A DNA stretch of 64,000 bases. Origin: an uncultured Paracoccaceae bacterium. Lineage in GTDB: Bacteria > Pseudomonadota > Alphaproteobacteria > Rhodobacterales > Rhodobacteraceae. Location of the stretch: the NCBI GenBank assembly GCA_947493745.1, contig CANLSM010000003.1:186001-250000 (forward strand), in the 5' to 3' direction. The position numbers and the translations under genes are program-made. The notes under the pieces are model-generated. The model was not told the DNA's origin, ran no database searches, and was given only the letters and a program-made list of their open reading frames with translations. Shown here in pieces: positions 8,911 through 18,243 of the stretch (positions within the stretch are counted from its first letter, which is position 1; each line of letters begins with the position of its first letter).

Positions 8911-10191
8911 TTGTTTCATTCATTCTTCCCCAATCCGAAGTGGTTCTTTCTTTCATTTGTCCTTTGGTCGATCTTTTGCGTGGTTTTGTGGTTCGGCTTG
9001 GCGATTGATTGGGGCGCGACCCTCAGCCTTGGCGGCCTGTTTGGATACGGATTTCCTGAGGCGCTCGTCGAACCGATCAGTGAGGATGTCCAGACGGCAT
9101 TTGATGAGACGCGAGAACCAGCCCAGAATTTTTGGTTCTATCAATATATGGCACTCAGCTACGCCGCCTTCTGTCTCTTTTGGATGCTTTACTCACCACA
9201 CAGATGGGGTCGATGGTCTGTGCTTGGCTCAGCGCTGATCATTTTCGTGACTTGGTATCAGGTTCAAATCGATGTGATGTTGAATAGCTGGTATCGGGAC
9301 TTCTTCGATATGGTTCAGCGGGCGCTGGCAGAACCGAACTCAGTTTCCTTAGATGAATACTACGGAACCATTCTCACTGCGTTCTGGATTGTCATGCCTT
9401 ACATGATTGTCACTGTTTTGAAGGTTTACTTCACGCAGCACTATGTCTTTCGCTGGCGAACCGCCATGAATGAGCGTTATGTGGCAATCTGGAAGCAGGT
9501 GCGACATATCGAAGGCGCTTCCCAACGGGTGCAAGACGACACAATGCGGTTTGCGCGCATTGTCGAGGGCCTTGGCGTAAGTGTCATTGACAGTTTCATG
9601 ACACTGATTGCCTTTCTACCCATCCTTTGGGTTTTGTCCGAAAACGTCAAAGAAATCCCGATCTTTGGAGCCATTCCGCAAGCTCTGGTCGTCATCGCAA
9701 TTGGCTGGTCTGTCTTTGGGACAGGGCTGGTTTATCTGGCGGGTCTGCGCTTGCCAGGGCTTGAGTTTCGAAACCAGCGCGTGGAAGCATCGTTTCGCAA
9801 GGAACTTGTCTATGGTGAGGATGACGAAATGCGCGCTGAGCCGGTGACGCTGGCCGAACTCTTCGGGAACGTGCGCAGAAATTACTACAGGCTCTTTCTA
9901 GAGTACGTCTATTTCAACGTAATTCGGTACACGTATCTACAGATCGGGAATCTTATCCCTCTGTTTGCAATGGGTCCAACTGTCGTTGCTGGTGCTATCA
10001 CGCTGGGTGTCTTTCAACAGATTATCAATGCCTTCGGTCGCGTCGAAAACTCGTTCCAGTTTCTGATCAATTCGTGGCCAACAATTATCGAACTGATGTC
10101 TATCCACAAGCGTCTAGCGGCATTTGAAGCATCTATAGCCGGGCAAGATCTCGCTGGTATTGAGAATGAAGGGGAGATGAGGGCTATTTAG
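8911..10191 (+). CDS. sbmA: SbmA/BacA-family peptide transporter
   Basis: The protein has 426 residues and about seven or eight membrane spans, without an ATP-binding domain. Family features include the N-terminal MFHSFFPNPKWFF, the YRDFFD loop and the C-terminal NAFGRVENSFQFLI helix. SbmA/BacA imports antimicrobial peptides, microcins and other peptides across the inner membrane using the proton gradient; in rhizobia BacA is needed for bacteroid survival. The start is TTG 8911 with AAGGAG upstream. By eye the codon use is more AT-rich than in the flanking genes, which hints at separate ancestry. The 3' end overlaps the convergent gene by 4 bp. Confidence 0.9.
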   Translation: MFHSFFPNPKWFFLSFVLWSIFCVVLWFGLAIDWGATLSLGGLFGYGFPEALVEPISEDVQTAFDETREPAQNFWFYQYMALSYAAFCLFWMLYSPHRWGRWSVLGSALIIFVTWYQVQIDVMLNSWYRDFFDMVQRALAEPNSVSLDEYYGTILTAFWIVMPYMIVTVLKVYFTQHYVFRWRTAMNERYVAIWKQVRHIEGASQRVQDDTMRFARIVEGLGVSVIDSFMTLIAFLPILWVLSENVKEIPIFGAIPQALVVIAIGWSVFGTGLVYLAGLRLPGLEFRNQRVEASFRKELVYGEDDEMRAEPVTLAELFGNVRRNYYRLFLEYVYFNVIRYTYLQIGNLIPLFAMGPTVVAGAITLGVFQQIINAFGRVENSFQFLINSWPTIIELMSIHKRLAAFEASIAGQDLAGIENEGEMRAI

Positions 10192-10613
10192 CCAAGTTCA
10201 GAACCAATTGCCAGCTGGTTTGAGCACGCAGCTTCGCTGGGCAGGAAGAGCTGGTCGTAGATCAGCGCCTCGCCCGTCTCATCCGTCCGCACCGCATTGG
10301 TGGAGCGGGCGAAGAGTTCTGTGAAAAAGGCGGTGTTCCAGATCTGGGACGGAAGGATTGCGGCAGGGCGCGCCGGCTGGCGGGTCCATTCCGAGAGGCC
10401 GGGCACCGCTGCAGGGGCCGGGCCGTTTTCAAACATCTCGGTGATATCGGCGATGAAGCGCGCTGTCTCGGAATGCTTGGCGATCTCAGGGCCGAACACC
10501 GCTTCTAGTTCACCTTTCAGCCACGTGGGAAAGGCCCGGCGCATGGCCAAGGCGCCGCCGATCGTGGCCGCAGCGATGGCGCTGATCAGCATGGTTCTCC
10601 GGCTAAGTTTCAC
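10188..10613 (-). CDS. Small exported partner of GMC oxidoreductase
   Basis: The protein has 141 residues and starts with a twin-arginine-like leader (MKLSRRTMLISAIAAATIGG). The GTG start overlaps the stop of the upstream GMC oxidoreductase gene, so the two are translationally coupled. Size, leader and position recall the small subunit of membrane-bound gluconate-type dehydrogenases, which carries or chaperones the FAD subunit through Tat, but sequence similarity is not obvious. A role as secretion partner of the GMC protein is inferred from context. Confidence 0.6.
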   Translation of the reverse strand: MKLSRRTMLISAIAAATIGGALAMRRAFPTWLKGELEAVFGPEIAKHSETARFIADITEMFENGPAPAAVPGLSEWTRQPARPAAILPSQIWNTAFFTELFARSTNAVRTDETGEALIYDQLFLPSEAACSNQLAIGSELG

Positions 10614-12004
10614 AACGCCCGCCCCGCCATCAGTGACAATGCTGAGAGCGTCAGGGTCGGGTTGGCGGCGGAGCCCGTGGGGAAAGCCCCTGCGCCCAAT
10701 GCCAGCAAACCCTGCACCCCATGCACCTGACAGCGTTTGTCCACAACAGATGTGTCAGCATCAGCGCCCATGCGTGTCGTGCCCTGAATATGCGCCTCCG
10801 TCGTGGTCAGCTTGCCGGGGATTACCGCCTCGATATCGGTCGGGATCACCTCGGGCAGGCGCTCAATCGCCCGCGCGAGCCCTTGCCGAGCATAATCCGA
10901 GTGTCCCGTCCAGGTGATATGCGCGGCACCGTCAGTACCCAGCATCACCCTGTTTTCGGCCTTGGGCAGATCCTCGGCGATCAGCTTTAGGCTGACCCGG
11001 TGGGTCAGACGTCCGCGCTCAGGTCGGATCTTGGCGGGTACGTTGAAGATCTCGATCAGCACGCCTGCATGCTCCCGGCGAAACGCTCCGGAATAGAGCC
11101 CATAGCCATGCCCGGTGATCGATGTGCCGCCGAAAAGGCCTGGGATCGGTAAATCGAGGGTCACATATTGCGCGGGTTGCTCGTGCAGATAGCGTCCCAG
11201 CGCAGGCAGCGTCAGGTCCGAGCGCATCAGGATCGCAGGCGTGTGCAGCGCGTTGGCGGCCACGGCGATCACGTTGCCCCTGATCTCCCCTTTCGGCGTG
11301 CTGACCCCCGTGGCCCGCCCGGCCTCGATCACGACTGCGCGCACTTCCGCTTCGCTCAAGAGCGCCATGCCGGGGCGCGCCAGTCGCTCAATCGCATTGG
11401 GGATCGAGAACCGCGCGCCGATGGGGCAGATGTTGCAAATTCCGTTGGCACAGCAAGGCGGGCGACTGCCGCCGGTGCTGCGTGCGGAAGGGGCTGCGAT
11501 CCAGCCCGGATCGCGGGCGCGGAAATAGGCCTCCGTGCGGGTCGGGACATGCGGTGGATAGGGAAAGGGCGTGCTGCGGGGCAGGGCTGCGCTGGGGCTG
11601 CCATTGACCTCCATCATTGCCTCGACCTCGGCATAATATGGCTCAAGCTCCGCATAGCTCAACGGCCAGTCCTCACCTTGTCCGAAAAGCGAGGCGGTCT
11701 GGAAATCATCGGGATGAAATCGCGGCGTCTGACCCCACCAGTAGTTCGAGTTCCCGCCAAAGAGCGCGTGTGAAACCCAGTTCTTTTCCAGCCCGGACGT
11801 GTTGGTCTGGGCAATCGTCTCCATCGTTCTCCCCTGGGTCGCGAGCGTCTGGCTGTCAGGCTCGACGACACCCTTTTCAACGAAAAGCACCTGGGTGTTC
11901 CTGGGCAGCCCCAGCGCAAAGAAGAGGGCGGCAAAGCTGCTGCCGACAATGACGACATCCCACTGTCGTGCCTGCGCTGTCTGGAAGGAGATCTGATCCA
12001 ACAT
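10610..12004 (-). CDS. GMC-family FAD-dependent oxidoreductase
   Basis: The protein has 464 residues. An FAD-binding motif near the N-terminus reads DVVIVGSSFAALFFAL, with the last glycine of the usual GxGxxG replaced. Other family marks are the middle segment CCANGICNICPIGARF, rich in Cys, and the C-terminal GAGAFPTGSAANPTLTLSAL, where GMC enzymes close the FAD site. Such enzymes oxidise alcohols or sugars. It has no signal peptide of its own, so export, if any, would depend on the coupled Tat-leader partner downstream. The four clustered Cys could bind a metal or form disulfides. The substrate is unknown. Confidence 0.8.
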   Translation of the reverse strand: MLDQISFQTAQARQWDVVIVGSSFAALFFALGLPRNTQVLFVEKGVVEPDSQTLATQGRTMETIAQTNTSGLEKNWVSHALFGGNSNYWWGQTPRFHPDDFQTASLFGQGEDWPLSYAELEPYYAEVEAMMEVNGSPSAALPRSTPFPYPPHVPTRTEAYFRARDPGWIAAPSARSTGGSRPPCCANGICNICPIGARFSIPNAIERLARPGMALLSEAEVRAVVIEAGRATGVSTPKGEIRGNVIAVAANALHTPAILMRSDLTLPALGRYLHEQPAQYVTLDLPIPGLFGGTSITGHGYGLYSGAFRREHAGVLIEIFNVPAKIRPERGRLTHRVSLKLIAEDLPKAENRVMLGTDGAAHITWTGHSDYARQGLARAIERLPEVIPTDIEAVIPGKLTTTEAHIQGTTRMGADADTSVVDKRCQVHGVQGLLALGAGAFPTGSAANPTLTLSALSLMAGRAL

Positions 12005-12137
12005 GCCATTTGGCTTAAAGCAGAATGATGGTCAGAAAAAGAGGCATCCGCTTTCCCGCAGGTGCACTTTCTCACATCACACCATGTCGCCCTGATGATA
12101 GACCGGTGTCATTGATGATACATGATTTGGTGCGGCC

Positions 12138-12377
12138 ATGACATTGAAACCACTCCATTTTGCGGGGAATTCTCCCCGGTCCGACAGATCCCTGACAGAA
12201 CGCCTGACACAGATGGCCATATGGCTGGTAAACGAGCCGGAGCGCACATCAACCGCGGTGCATCGAGGGCGCGAGATCGAGCGGTTGAACGCAATGACGG
12301 ATGCAGAGCTGCTGACGTTGGAACTGACACGGGACAAGATTGTCGCCCATGTCTTTCAAAACATGGCCGACAGCTAG
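12138..12377 (+). CDS. Small hypothetical protein
   Basis: The protein has 79 residues with a helical C-terminal half, ERLNAMTDAELLTLELTRD, that resembles short DUF1127-like or regulatory helices. It is not firmly recognised. The gene is convergent with dapA (5 bp between the stops) and stands alone, 133 bp from the divergent GMC gene. The alternative frames over this stretch give less natural composition. It is supported only by frame length, amphipathic pattern and fit between neighbours. Confidence 0.5.
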   Translation: MTLKPLHFAGNSPRSDRSLTERLTQMAIWLVNEPERTSTAVHRGREIERLNAMTDAELLTLELTRDKIVAHVFQNMADS

Positions 12378-12382
12378 AAAAT

Positions 12383-13258
12383 CTAGTTCATAAGACCTGC
12401 GTGGCGCATTGCGGCCTCGATCTCGCTGCGGGTTTCCGGCAGACATGTGGTCAGCGGTGAGCGCACCTTGTCGGAACATTTCCCAAGGATCGAAAGGCCG
12501 GTCTTTGCGCCGACAACGCCGGGCTCGCGGAAAATCGCCTCGTGCAGCGGCAGCAGACGATCCTGCAACTCCAGCGCCCGGTTCCAGTCACCCGAGAGAG
12601 TTGCCTTCTGGAACTCCGAGCAGAGGCGTGGTGCGACATTTGCAGTAACCGAAATGCAGCCGACCCCGCCATGCGCGTTGAAGCCGAGGGCCGAGGCATC
12701 CTCGCCCGACAACTGGCAGAAATCCGTTCCGCAGGCCGCACGTTGCTGACTGACGCGAACGATGTCTCCGGTCGCATCCTTCACACCGACGATGTTCGGC
12801 AGTTTCGCAAGCTCGCCCATCGTCTCAGGCGTCATGTCCACGACGGAACGGCCCGGAATGTTGTAGATGATGATCGGCAGTTTGGAGGCCTCGCTGATCT
12901 GCGTATAGTGCTCGACCAGCCCGCGTTGCGTCGGCTTGTTGTAATAGGGTGTGACCACCAGCGCCGCTGTGGCGCCAACCTTGCCCGCATTCTCGACAAG
13001 TCGCAGGCTTTCCGCCGTGCTGTTCGACCCCGCACCGGCAATCACCGGGATGCGCCCGGCAGCGGCGTCCACCACGATCTCGATCACGCGGTCATGTTCG
13101 TCATGGCTGAGCGTGGCGCTTTCACCGGTCGTTCCCACCGGCACCAGGCCGTGAGAGCCTTCGGAGATATGCCATTCCACCAGATCGCCAAGGGCCTTCT
13201 CATCGACACCGCCATTGGCAAAAGGTGTCACGAGTGCAGGTATGGAACCTTTGAACAT
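12383..13258 (-). CDS. dapA: 4-hydroxy-tetrahydrodipicolinate synthase DapA
   Basis: The protein has 291 residues, the standard length, with a TIM barrel. It carries the pyruvate-binding motif VGTTGES at 41-47, catalytic Tyr132 (IIIYNIPGR) and the Schiff-base Lys160 (GVKDATGD). It condenses pyruvate with aspartate semialdehyde in the lysine and meso-diaminopimelate pathway and is usually feedback-inhibited by lysine. It is divergent from the lytic transglycosylase gene, so two cell-wall-related genes share a 256-bp upstream region. Confidence 0.95.
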   Translation of the reverse strand: MFKGSIPALVTPFANGGVDEKALGDLVEWHISEGSHGLVPVGTTGESATLSHDEHDRVIEIVVDAAAGRIPVIAGAGSNSTAESLRLVENAGKVGATAALVVTPYYNKPTQRGLVEHYTQISEASKLPIIIYNIPGRSVVDMTPETMGELAKLPNIVGVKDATGDIVRVSQQRAACGTDFCQLSGEDASALGFNAHGGVGCISVTANVAPRLCSEFQKATLSGDWNRALELQDRLLPLHEAIFREPGVVGAKTGLSILGKCSDKVRSPLTTCLPETRSEIEAAMRHAGLMN

Positions 13259-13514
13259 CAGATGGCCTCCGGGTCGGTTGGCACGTCACGGGACGGGCGC
13301 AAAAATCTGGCGGACCCTAGCGAGGTTGCGCCGCTAACTCAAGCGAGCAAAGCCCGCATCGGTGTGACAATATGTGATCCGACACATCAGGATCGGCGCA
13401 TCACCGCCAATTATTACAAAAGTTGAACTCGGCGGGCCATTCCCATTGCGACGATGCCCGCGATCTGTGGTATGGGAGGCAAAATACGAAAAACGAGAGC
13501 AGGACTTTCAGGCC

Positions 13515-15452
13515 ATGATCAAAACCCTCGCCATGGGTCTGTGCGTTGCATTTGTGCTGACCGGCGTCGCACGCGCCAATGACGGACAGGCCTTCGCCAA
13601 TGCCATGGAAGCGGCAAGGCAGGGGGACTGGAACAAGGCCACCGGCTTTTCCCGTCAGGCCCAGAGCCGATATCCTGAACTGGTGATCACATGGATGCGG
13701 CTGCGCGACGGGCAGGGGTCCTGGCAGGAATACAACAGTTTTCTGGGCCGGATGTCGGACTGGCCGGGTCTGCCGCTGATGCGCAAGCAGGCCGAACGGG
13801 TGATGCCCGCGCAGCTTCCCGCACGCGACGTGATGACGTTCTTTCGCGATCTGAAGCCTCAGACCGGGCGGGGTGCGATCCTTCTGGCAAGGGCCTACCG
13901 GACCAGCGGTCAGAAGGCGCAGGGTCAGGCGGAGGCTGTCCGCGCATGGATGACCCTGTCGCTCAACCAATCTGCCCGCGAAGGGCTGCTTGCCGACTAC
14001 ACCCAGACGCTGAGCCGCCATCACTGGGCCCGGACGGACATGCTGCTCTGGCGCGGTCTGACAAAAGAGGCCGAAGTGATGCTGCCCTATCTCACCGCCG
14101 GTCAGCAGGCGCTGGCAAAGGCGCGGATCGGGCTTCGGCGCAAGGTCAACGGCGTGGACAGGCTGATTGCCGCTGTGCCAACCGCCCTCAGGACGGATGG
14201 CGGGCTTGCCTATGAGCGGTTCCTGTGGCGCACGTCGAAGTCGCGCTGGGATGATGCCGAGGCGCTGATCCTCGCACAATCGGTTTCGGGTGCAGCCCTT
14301 GGACAGCCGGAGGCATGGAGCAATCGCCGCCGGGGTCTGGCGCGGCGCGCGATGCGGGACGGGCGGGTGAATGCCGCCTACAAGCTTGCAAGCCAGCATT
14401 TCATGACCGAAGGCTCGAACTATGCCGATCTAGAATGGCTCGCGGGGTATGTCGCGCTGACCAGGCTGAACCAGCCGCAGCGCGCCGTGGCGCATTTCGA
14501 GCGCTTCCGGCAGGCGGTCTTTACGCCGATTTCGCTGGGCCGTGCAGGCTATTGGCTGGGCCGTGCGCATGAGGCGTCCGGCAACACGGCGGCTGCCCGT
14601 CAGGCCTATGGGCTGGGTGCCACGCATCAGACCAGCTTTTACGGGCAGCTGAGTGCAGAACGCGCCGGGCTGCCACCTGATCGCGGCATTGCAGGCAGTG
14701 CGCGCGCGGCTGACTGGCGCAACAGCGGCTTTGCGCGCTCCAGCGTCGTGCAGGCGGCGATTGCGCTCCATCAGGCAGGCGAGACCCAGTTGATGCAGCG
14801 TTTCCTTTTGCATGCCAATGAGACGCTGAATGCGCAGGAAAGTGCGGGGCTTGCCCAGCTTGCGCTCGATCTGGGGCGACCTTTCGCGGCAGTGAAGATT
14901 GCCAAGGCGCAGGCACGCGAGGGCGTAGTCATCCCGCAGGCCTATTATCCTGTCACATCGCTCGCGCAGCAGGCGGGTCCGGTCCGGCCCGAACTGGCGA
15001 TGGCAATCGCGCGTCAGGAGAGCGAGCTGAACCCTGCAGCGATCAGCCCGGCGGGTGCGCGCGGGCTGATGCAACTGATGCCCGGCACTGCGCAGAAGGT
15101 GTCCCGCGATCTCGGCATAGGGTATTCGAAGGCGGCGCTCACGCAGGACCCGGCCTATAATGCGCGGCTCGGCACGACCTATCTTGCGCAGATGATGCAA
15201 CGCTTTGACGGCTCGCTGATCCTCACGGCGGCGTCCTATAATGCGGGGCCGAGCCGGGTGTCCCAGTGGATCGGGGAATATGGTGACCCGCGCAGCCCCG
15301 GTGTCGATCCGGTGGACTGGATCGAGGGCATCCCCTATCGCGAGACCCGGAACTACGTGATGCGCGTGCTTGAGGGGCTGCATGTCTATCGGATGCGGAT
15401 CAACCGTCAGGCGGTGCCGTTGCAACTGAGCCGGGATTTGCGCGGATCTTAG
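13515..15452 (+). CDS. Soluble lytic murein transglycosylase (Slt-type)
   Basis: The protein has 645 residues from ATG 13515, which is followed at once by a signal peptide (MGLCVAFVLTGVARA); the frame is open upstream but without export features. A long superhelical U-domain of alpha repeats covers about 25-480. The C-terminal SLT catalytic domain has Glu502 in ARQESELNP, then ISPAGARGLMQLMPGTA and AASYNAGPSRV. It cleaves peptidoglycan glycan strands in the periplasm to 1,6-anhydro-muropeptides during turnover. Its length matches Slt70-type enzymes of alphaproteobacteria. Confidence 0.9.
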   Translation: MIKTLAMGLCVAFVLTGVARANDGQAFANAMEAARQGDWNKATGFSRQAQSRYPELVITWMRLRDGQGSWQEYNSFLGRMSDWPGLPLMRKQAERVMPAQLPARDVMTFFRDLKPQTGRGAILLARAYRTSGQKAQGQAEAVRAWMTLSLNQSAREGLLADYTQTLSRHHWARTDMLLWRGLTKEAEVMLPYLTAGQQALAKARIGLRRKVNGVDRLIAAVPTALRTDGGLAYERFLWRTSKSRWDDAEALILAQSVSGAALGQPEAWSNRRRGLARRAMRDGRVNAAYKLASQHFMTEGSNYADLEWLAGYVALTRLNQPQRAVAHFERFRQAVFTPISLGRAGYWLGRAHEASGNTAAARQAYGLGATHQTSFYGQLSAERAGLPPDRGIAGSARAADWRNSGFARSSVVQAAIALHQAGETQLMQRFLLHANETLNAQESAGLAQLALDLGRPFAAVKIAKAQAREGVVIPQAYYPVTSLAQQAGPVRPELAMAIARQESELNPAAISPAGARGLMQLMPGTAQKVSRDLGIGYSKAALTQDPAYNARLGTTYLAQMMQRFDGSLILTAASYNAGPSRVSQWIGEYGDPRSPGVDPVDWIEGIPYRETRNYVMRVLEGLHVYRMRINRQAVPLQLSRDLRGS

Positions 15453-15522
15453 GCGTGGCCCTCCCGCCCGTCAGGCCCGATCCTTGCGGATCAGACCTTC
15501 CCGTTGGGCCGGTCCCCTGCAC

Positions 15523-16419
15523 TCATACCGTCCCGCGGCGCTCTCCCAGGGTCGGTTTCCGGCCGGTGCGCAGGATGGTGTAGATGCCTGCGGCCACGAT
15601 CACCACGGTGCCGATCAGGGTCGGTGTTTCCAGAACCTCGCCAAACAGAACGAGCCCGTAGATCGTGGCAAACACCAGATGAAAGTAGGCAAATGGCTGG
15701 AGCGTGTTGGCCTCCGTTACCTCCAGCGCCTTGATCAGAAGGAAATGCCCGATTGCCCCCGTGCAGCCCAGCATCAGCATCCAGCCCCAGTCGACCCAGC
15801 CCTGCATCGGATTCCACGCAAACGGAGCCAGCAGGCTGATCCCGAGCGCGCCCGCGACACCGGTGTAGAAGAACGACGTCTCCGCGCTGTCGCGCCTGCT
15901 GACATAGCGGGTGACGAGCGAGTAGATCGCGAACATCAGCGCCGAAGCGAGCGCCAGGAGGGCTGCGGGCGAGAAGACCTGCAGACCGGGGCGCAGGATG
16001 ATCAGCACGCCCAGAAATCCGATCCCGACCGCGAGCCAGCGCCGCCATCCGACGCTTTCGCCCAGCATCGGGCCTGAAAGAGCCACGACCAGGAGCGGGT
16101 AGCAGGCAAAGATCGCATGGGTCTCGATCAGTCCGAGCAGCGTGAAAGCCAGCACACCGATACAGATCTCCGCGATCAGCAGAAGGCCGCGAAAGACCTG
16201 CAATACCGGGTGATGGGTCCGTGCGACCCGACGCACACCCCCCTTGCGCATTGTGCTGACACCAACCACGAACACCGCGAAGAACCAGTAGCGGATCGTG
16301 ATCACGGTGATCACATTGTAAGCCTCGGCCAGATAACGCGATATCCCGTCCTGGGTCGCCAGCACGAAGGTCGACAGGATCATCAGGCCGATACCCAGAC
16401 GCACCGATTGCGTGGTCAT
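15523..16419 (-). CDS. EamA/DMT-family transporter
   Basis: The protein has 298 residues and ten hydrophobic helices in two EamA repeats; the second begins after the short charged loop near YVSRRDSAET. DMT permeases export metabolites such as amino acids or S-adenosylmethionine-type compounds; the substrate here cannot be read. The ATG overlaps the mnmD stop in an ATGA junction, so it is transcribed and translated after mnmD. No functional link to tRNA modification is evident. Confidence 0.85.
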   Translation of the reverse strand: MTTQSVRLGIGLMILSTFVLATQDGISRYLAEAYNVITVITIRYWFFAVFVVGVSTMRKGGVRRVARTHHPVLQVFRGLLLIAEICIGVLAFTLLGLIETHAIFACYPLLVVALSGPMLGESVGWRRWLAVGIGFLGVLIILRPGLQVFSPAALLALASALMFAIYSLVTRYVSRRDSAETSFFYTGVAGALGISLLAPFAWNPMQGWVDWGWMLMLGCTGAIGHFLLIKALEVTEANTLQPFAYFHLVFATIYGLVLFGEVLETPTLIGTVVIVAAGIYTILRTGRKPTLGERRGTV

Positions 16420-17105
16420 CGCAGGACGCCCCGGCTCATATGGCGCTTGGTGCCATAGCCCGGCATCCGTTCCACATCGAAGCCGGCGCGATCAAGCGCC
16501 TGCCGCACATGACCGGCAGCCGAATAGGTGGCAAATGTACCGCTCGGTGCCGTGTGGGCCGCGACCTCGGCCATGAGACCAGCTTTCCAGAGCTCGGGGT
16601 TCTTGGCGGGTGAGAACCCGTCGAGGAACCATGCATCCGCCCGGCCTTTCCAGTCGGGCAAGGTCTCGTTCGCATCCCCGATGATCAGCGACAGGTGAAA
16701 ACCGGGGGCGTCGATCTCGGTCTGCCCCTGACGCAGTGCGGCGACTAGCCAATCGACGTCCGGGCCAAGTTGCGGCCAGGCCTCCAGCGCTTTCGCGGTC
16801 TCGTCGGCGCTCAGCGGATAGGCCTCGAAGCTGGAAAAATGCAAGATGCCCGCCTGCCCGGACGTCCGCCACAAGGCGAGGCTCGCCAGCGCATTCAGTC
16901 CAGTGCCGAAGCCGAGTTCGGCAATGTGAAACCCCGGTCTGAACCGCCGGGGCAGATCATTGCCCGCGAGGAACACATGGCAGGTTTCCTCAAGCCCGTT
17001 GCGGATCGAGAAATAGGGGTCGTCAAACTGATCTGACACCGGCGTTGCGCCATCGCGCCAGCTAAGACTTGGCATCGCGTGGTATTCCATGAATATGTCA
17101 TTCAT
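16416..17105 (-). CDS. mnmD: tRNA (mnm5s2U34) methyltransferase MnmD
   Basis: From ATG 17105 the protein has 229 residues; starts at 17114, 17090 or 17075 are also possible and none has a strong ribosome-binding site. The family opening TPVSDQFDDPYFS is followed by the SAM-binding turn ELGFGTGLNAL, and later AWFLDGFSPAKNPELW, the MnmC methyltransferase signature. It would methylate 5-aminomethyl-2-thiouridine at the tRNA wobble position. In E. coli this domain is the N-terminal half of bifunctional MnmC; here it is separate, and an FAD oxidase resembling the other half starts divergently 31 bp away. Confidence 0.87.
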   Translation of the reverse strand: MNDIFMEYHAMPSLSWRDGATPVSDQFDDPYFSIRNGLEETCHVFLAGNDLPRRFRPGFHIAELGFGTGLNALASLALWRTSGQAGILHFSSFEAYPLSADETAKALEAWPQLGPDVDWLVAALRQGQTEIDAPGFHLSLIIGDANETLPDWKGRADAWFLDGFSPAKNPELWKAGLMAEVAAHTAPSGTFATYSAAGHVRQALDRAGFDVERMPGYGTKRHMSRGVLR

Positions 17106-17136
17106 GCTGACCATATCTGGAGAGACCGGCTTGGCA

Positions 17137-18210
17137 ATGGACAAAACCGCAGATGTGATTGTCGCAGGTGCGGGCATTTTCGGCTTGAGCTGTGCCTATG
17201 CCTGCCTGCGGCGCGGTCTGAGCGTGCGAGTGTTTGAGGCGCGTTCGGTGGGGGCAGGGGCCAGTGGCGGGATCGTGGGGGCCTTGTCGCCGCATGTGCC
17301 CGACCAGTGGAACCCCAAGAAGCAGTTTCAGTTGGACGCGCTCCTGTCGGCGGAGGCGCATTGGGCAGAGGTCGATGCGACCTCGGGCCTCTCCTCGGGT
17401 TATCGTCGCTCCGGCCGCCTGATGCCGATCCTGTCGCAGGAGGCGCTGCGGCTGGGCAAGGAACGCAGTGTCAACGCCGAGAGGCTCTGGGCTGGGCAGG
17501 CAGAGTGGTCGGTACAGACGACGGGGGATGACTGGCTCGCCGATCAGGGCTTCGGGCTGATCCATGACAGCCTTTCCGCCCGGCTGATGCCGCGCGATGC
17601 CTGCCGGTCGCTGGCCGGGGCTATCACCCGGCTTGGCGGGCAGATCGCCTGCGATACTCCTGTTGAGGAGGTGACGCCCGGTCGCGTGCGCGCCTCAGGC
17701 GAGACTTACTCGGCGCGGGCAATCATTCTGGCGGCAGGGGTGGCGGGGCTGGAGCATCTCGCCTCTGGGCGGCGCGGCGTCAAGGGGCAGGCGGCTCTGT
17801 TGCGGGCAGCCGGGCTGTCCCGGCAACCGACGATCTTTTCGGACGGTATCTACATCATCCCGCATGAGGGGGACCGGGTCGCCGTCGGCTCCACCAGCGA
17901 GAACGCCTTTGATGACCCCGATACTACGGATGCTTTGCTGGATGATCTGATCGCCAAGGCGCGGGCGCTTTGCCCGGCTCTGACAGACGCGCCGGTGATC
18001 GAGCGCTGGGCAGGGGTCCGGCCCAAAGCGCCGCGCCGCGACCCGATGCTGGGGGAACTGCCGGACATGCCGGGGGTTTTCGTGGCAAACGGGGCATTCA
18101 AGATCGGCTTCGGCATTGCGCATAAGGTTGGTGAGGCGCTTGCTGAAATGGTCACCGGGGGTGCGGTCCCGCTGCCTCCCAGCTTCTCGGTCCGGCACCA
18201 TCTCGCTTGA
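17137..18210 (+). CDS. FAD-dependent oxidoreductase, DAO family (possible MnmC oxidase half)
   Basis: The protein has 357 residues from ATG 17137; an in-frame TTG at 17131 is better placed relative to GGAGAG and may be the true start. It has an N-terminal dinucleotide fold VIVAGAGIFGLSCAYA, then GASGGIVGALSPHVP and C-terminal GAFKIGFGIAHKVG. The GASGG(I)xGAL and SPHVP stretches recall the FAD domain of MnmC, which removes the carboxymethyl group from cmnm5U34. Generic D-amino-acid or glycine oxidase activity is the alternative. The divergent position next to mnmD supports the tRNA role. Confidence 0.75.
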   Translation: MDKTADVIVAGAGIFGLSCAYACLRRGLSVRVFEARSVGAGASGGIVGALSPHVPDQWNPKKQFQLDALLSAEAHWAEVDATSGLSSGYRRSGRLMPILSQEALRLGKERSVNAERLWAGQAEWSVQTTGDDWLADQGFGLIHDSLSARLMPRDACRSLAGAITRLGGQIACDTPVEEVTPGRVRASGETYSARAIILAAGVAGLEHLASGRRGVKGQAALLRAAGLSRQPTIFSDGIYIIPHEGDRVAVGSTSENAFDDPDTTDALLDDLIAKARALCPALTDAPVIERWAGVRPKAPRRDPMLGELPDMPGVFVANGAFKIGFGIAHKVGEALAEMVTGGAVPLPPSFSVRHHLA

Positions 18211-18243
18211 CAGATGCGTTCGGCCCATGGTCTGCCAACGCCC

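Noticed and set aside
13401-14399. 332-codon minus-strand frame across the lytic transglycosylase
   Set aside because: It lies fully antisense to a well supported gene, and its His/Pro/Gln-rich composition is a shadow pattern.
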